A DNA stretch of 64,000 nucleotides from Sphingomonas parapaucimobilis NBRC 15100 (GTDB lineage Bacteria > Pseudomonadota > Alphaproteobacteria > Sphingomonadales > Sphingomonadaceae). The translations under genes and the position numbers were made by a program. How positions within the stretch are numbered: position 1 is the stretch's first letter; each line of letters begins with the position of its first letter. Shown in pieces: positions 62,643 to 64,000 of this stretch. The notes under the pieces were generated by a model, which was not told where the DNA came from, searched no databases, and worked only from the letters and a program-made list of their open reading frames with translations. Location: the NCBI RefSeq assembly GCF_000787715.1, contig NZ_BBPI01000005.1, positions 1 to 64,000 on the forward strand, in the 5' to 3' direction.

Positions 62643-64000
62643 TCAGCGCGACAGCCAGGCCTGGACGGCGGGCTTCAGGCGATCGGCGACCGCCTTGCGC
62701 ACCGCGATCTGCGAGATCGACCGCCTGGCCCCGCCGCGCGAACCTTCGGGCAGGTTGGCATTGGCCCAGGCCTCGATCTTGCCGGGCATGGCGGGATCGT
62801 TCGACCCCGCGCCTAGTCCGACGATGAAGGTCGCACGGTTGCTTTCCTCCAGGAAGCTGTCGACCAGCGGCTTGTTCGCCACCGCCCAGTCGAACGCCAT
62901 GTCGGGATGTGCCCCCGCGATCGAGCGGAGCAGCGCGGCGCGCTGCGGCGGGGTGAAGGTATTGTCCTTCAACACGCTCAGCGCCCGCCGCGCCGCCGTC
63001 TCGTCCTCGGCATAGCCCAGCAGCGAGACATAGCGGTTTTTGACCACCGGATTGCGTTCGGCCTTGGCCAGTTCGTACAGCCGGTCCCATTCATCCGCCG
63101 TCGCGCGGGTGGCATAGGTCGCCAGGATCGGCTGGCGGATGGCGCCCGGAATGGCGTCGGGGTTCCTGGCGAGCGCGGCGACATAGCCCCGTGCCCGCGC
63201 CGCGACCATCGCATCGCCGCTGGTGCCCAGCTGCCCGATCAGCGTCTCGCGCAGGTTCGAGACGAGCGCGCCGTCCTCCGGCTTCGGCTCGAACCCGATC
63301 CGTGCCAGCACCGGCGACAGGATCGCCGCCGTCCGCGCACGCAGCGGCTTTTCAAGCGGGGTGCCCTCATAAAGGCCGTTCAGGCGGGCGAGTTCGCCCG
63401 CCACCGTCTGCCATTCCAGCGGATCGGCCTCGGGCGTGACCTGCGCCATCAGGTCGAACCAGCGGCTCAGATCCTGATAGCCGCCCGCCGCCAGCGCATA
63501 GTCGTCGCCCAGCGTTCCCAGACGGTCGTTCAGCGCCAGCTTCGCATAGTCGCGCACGATCGCGGCATGGCCCGCGCCGTCATACATGACGCGCGTATAG
63601 GCCCCCTTGCCCTGGTTCAGGACCAGCGTGCCGCAGCCGCCGACCGTGACCGGGGCGGGTGCCGCGCCGGTCACGATGGCGGTCGTCTCGGCCCCGCCGA
63701 TGGTCGCAACGCGGATCGGCACATGCCAGGTCTGGGCCGCCTTCGACGCCTCGTCCAGTCCGAACCGGCCCTGGGTCAGCATCGCGACCGTCTTGCCGCC
63801 CTCGCAGCGCGCACCCTGCAGCGTGACCAGCGGCACGCCACCCTGCAGCGTGAAGTCATGCGCGATCGTCGCGACATTGGTGCCCGACGCCTTGGACAGT
63901 TCCTCCCAGAGCTGCTCGGTCACCGTGTTCTGGTATTTATACTTCGCCATATAGGCACGGATGCCCTTGCGGAACGTATCGGCGCCCAGCGTCGATTCGA
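62643..64000 (-). CDS. M1 family metallo-aminopeptidase, C-terminal part
   Basis: At least 452 residues; the 5' end lies beyond the window, and the reading frame is open to position 64000. The visible part begins ESTLGADTFRKGIRAYMAKY then KYQNTVTEQLWEELSKASG, the region just after the M1 catalytic domain. It is followed by a beta-sandwich (DFTLQGGVPLVTL) and the all-helical ERAP1-like C-terminal domain, ending VADRLKPAVQAWLSR. The zinc motif HExxH would be upstream and is not visible. Probably an exported aminopeptidase acting with the S10 carboxypeptidase downstream. Confidence 0.9.
   Translation of the reverse strand, partial: ESTLGADTFRKGIRAYMAKYKYQNTVTEQLWEELSKASGTNVATIAHDFTLQGGVPLVTLQGARCEGGKTVAMLTQGRFGLDEASKAAQTWHVPIRVATIGGAETTAIVTGAAPAPVTVGGCGTLVLNQGKGAYTRVMYDGAGHAAIVRDYAKLALNDRLGTLGDDYALAAGGYQDLSRWFDLMAQVTPEADPLEWQTVAGELARLNGLYEGTPLEKPLRARTAAILSPVLARIGFEPKPEDGALVSNLRETLIGQLGTSGDAMVAARARGYVAALARNPDAIPGAIRQPILATYATRATADEWDRLYELAKAERNPVVKNRYVSLLGYAEDETAARRALSVLKDNTFTPPQRAALLRSIAGAHPDMAFDWAVANKPLVDSFLEESNRATFIVGLGAGSNDPAMPGKIEAWANANLPEGSRGGARRSISQIAVRKAVADRLKPAVQAWLSR

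Overview
The window looks like a chromosomal segment of a sphingomonad (Alphaproteobacteria, Sphingomonadales). The evidence is high GC by eye, with strong G/C third-position bias; a complete Entner-Doudoroff cluster (zwf-pgl-edd-glk-eda); an alphaproteobacterial GAAC-N7-GAAC LexA box before recA; a TonB-dependent receptor of the type expanded in sphingomonads; and many copies of a dispersed palindromic repeat with the core TTCGACTTCGCTCAGGCTGA. Species cannot be named from sequence alone. I see no plasmid, phage, CRISPR array or complete insertion sequence. Most of the window is core genome with small accessory islets.

Layout. 0-11.6 kb: a SAM methyltransferase, recA with its terminator and LexA box, ispE, an exported TPR protein, ETF-ubiquinone oxidoreductase, a degenerate uracil-DNA glycosylase-like protein, a Slt-type lytic transglycosylase, moaB, a glyoxalase-fold protein, a PA0069-type radical SAM protein and a 44-residue acidic protein. 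11.8-23.0 kb: dnaE, an HdeD-like membrane protein, a four-gene run lolC-lolD-GNAT-gpx, a 660-bp spacer, a TonB receptor, and an hsp20 gene with a likely sigma-32 promoter and a ROSE-like RNA thermometer. 23.2-33 kb: pyrG, secG, then a tightly packed plus-strand series marR-like / SH3 protein / argC / zwf / pgl / edd / glk / eda, which converts glucose 6-phosphate to pyruvate and glyceraldehyde 3-phosphate. 33-34.9 kb: a LysR regulator divergent from a subclass B3 metallo-beta-lactamase with Glu in place of the first zinc-binding His.

34.8-40.2 kb: the fatty-acid cluster fabD-[GxxExxY cassette]-fabG-acpP-fabF followed by mltG. The GxxExxY gene sits in a 437-bp segment bounded by 27-bp inverted repeats. 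40.3-44.5 kb: rpsF-rpsR-rplI, a lower-GC islet with a hexapeptide-repeat protein, and mutL. 44.7-50.3 kb: the elongasome operon mreB-mreC-mreD-mrdA-rodA. 50.4-53.3 kb: tRNA-Lys(CUU), a DUF6481-like protein, a spermidine-synthase-fold protein, a DUF4169-like protein and a phospholipase D family enzyme. 53.4-57.2 kb: a sulfate ABC transporter (sbp-cysT-cysW-cysA), with a dyad just upstream of sbp. 57.4-60 kb: an aldehyde dehydrogenase and a divergent HxlR regulator / NAD(P)-binding protein pair. 60.0-60.7 kb: a second, identical tRNA-Lys(CUU) followed by an AT-richer islet with one orphan gene. 60.7-64 kb: an S10 family serine carboxypeptidase and the C-terminal part of an M1 aminopeptidase running off the window.

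The most interesting points are the inverted-repeat-bounded GxxExxY cassette in the fab operon, the Glu-variant B3 beta-lactamase with its regulator and dyad operator, the putative ROSE thermometer, and the orphan gene behind the duplicated tRNA-Lys. Dispersed repeats also supply the C-terminal codons of at least two genes.
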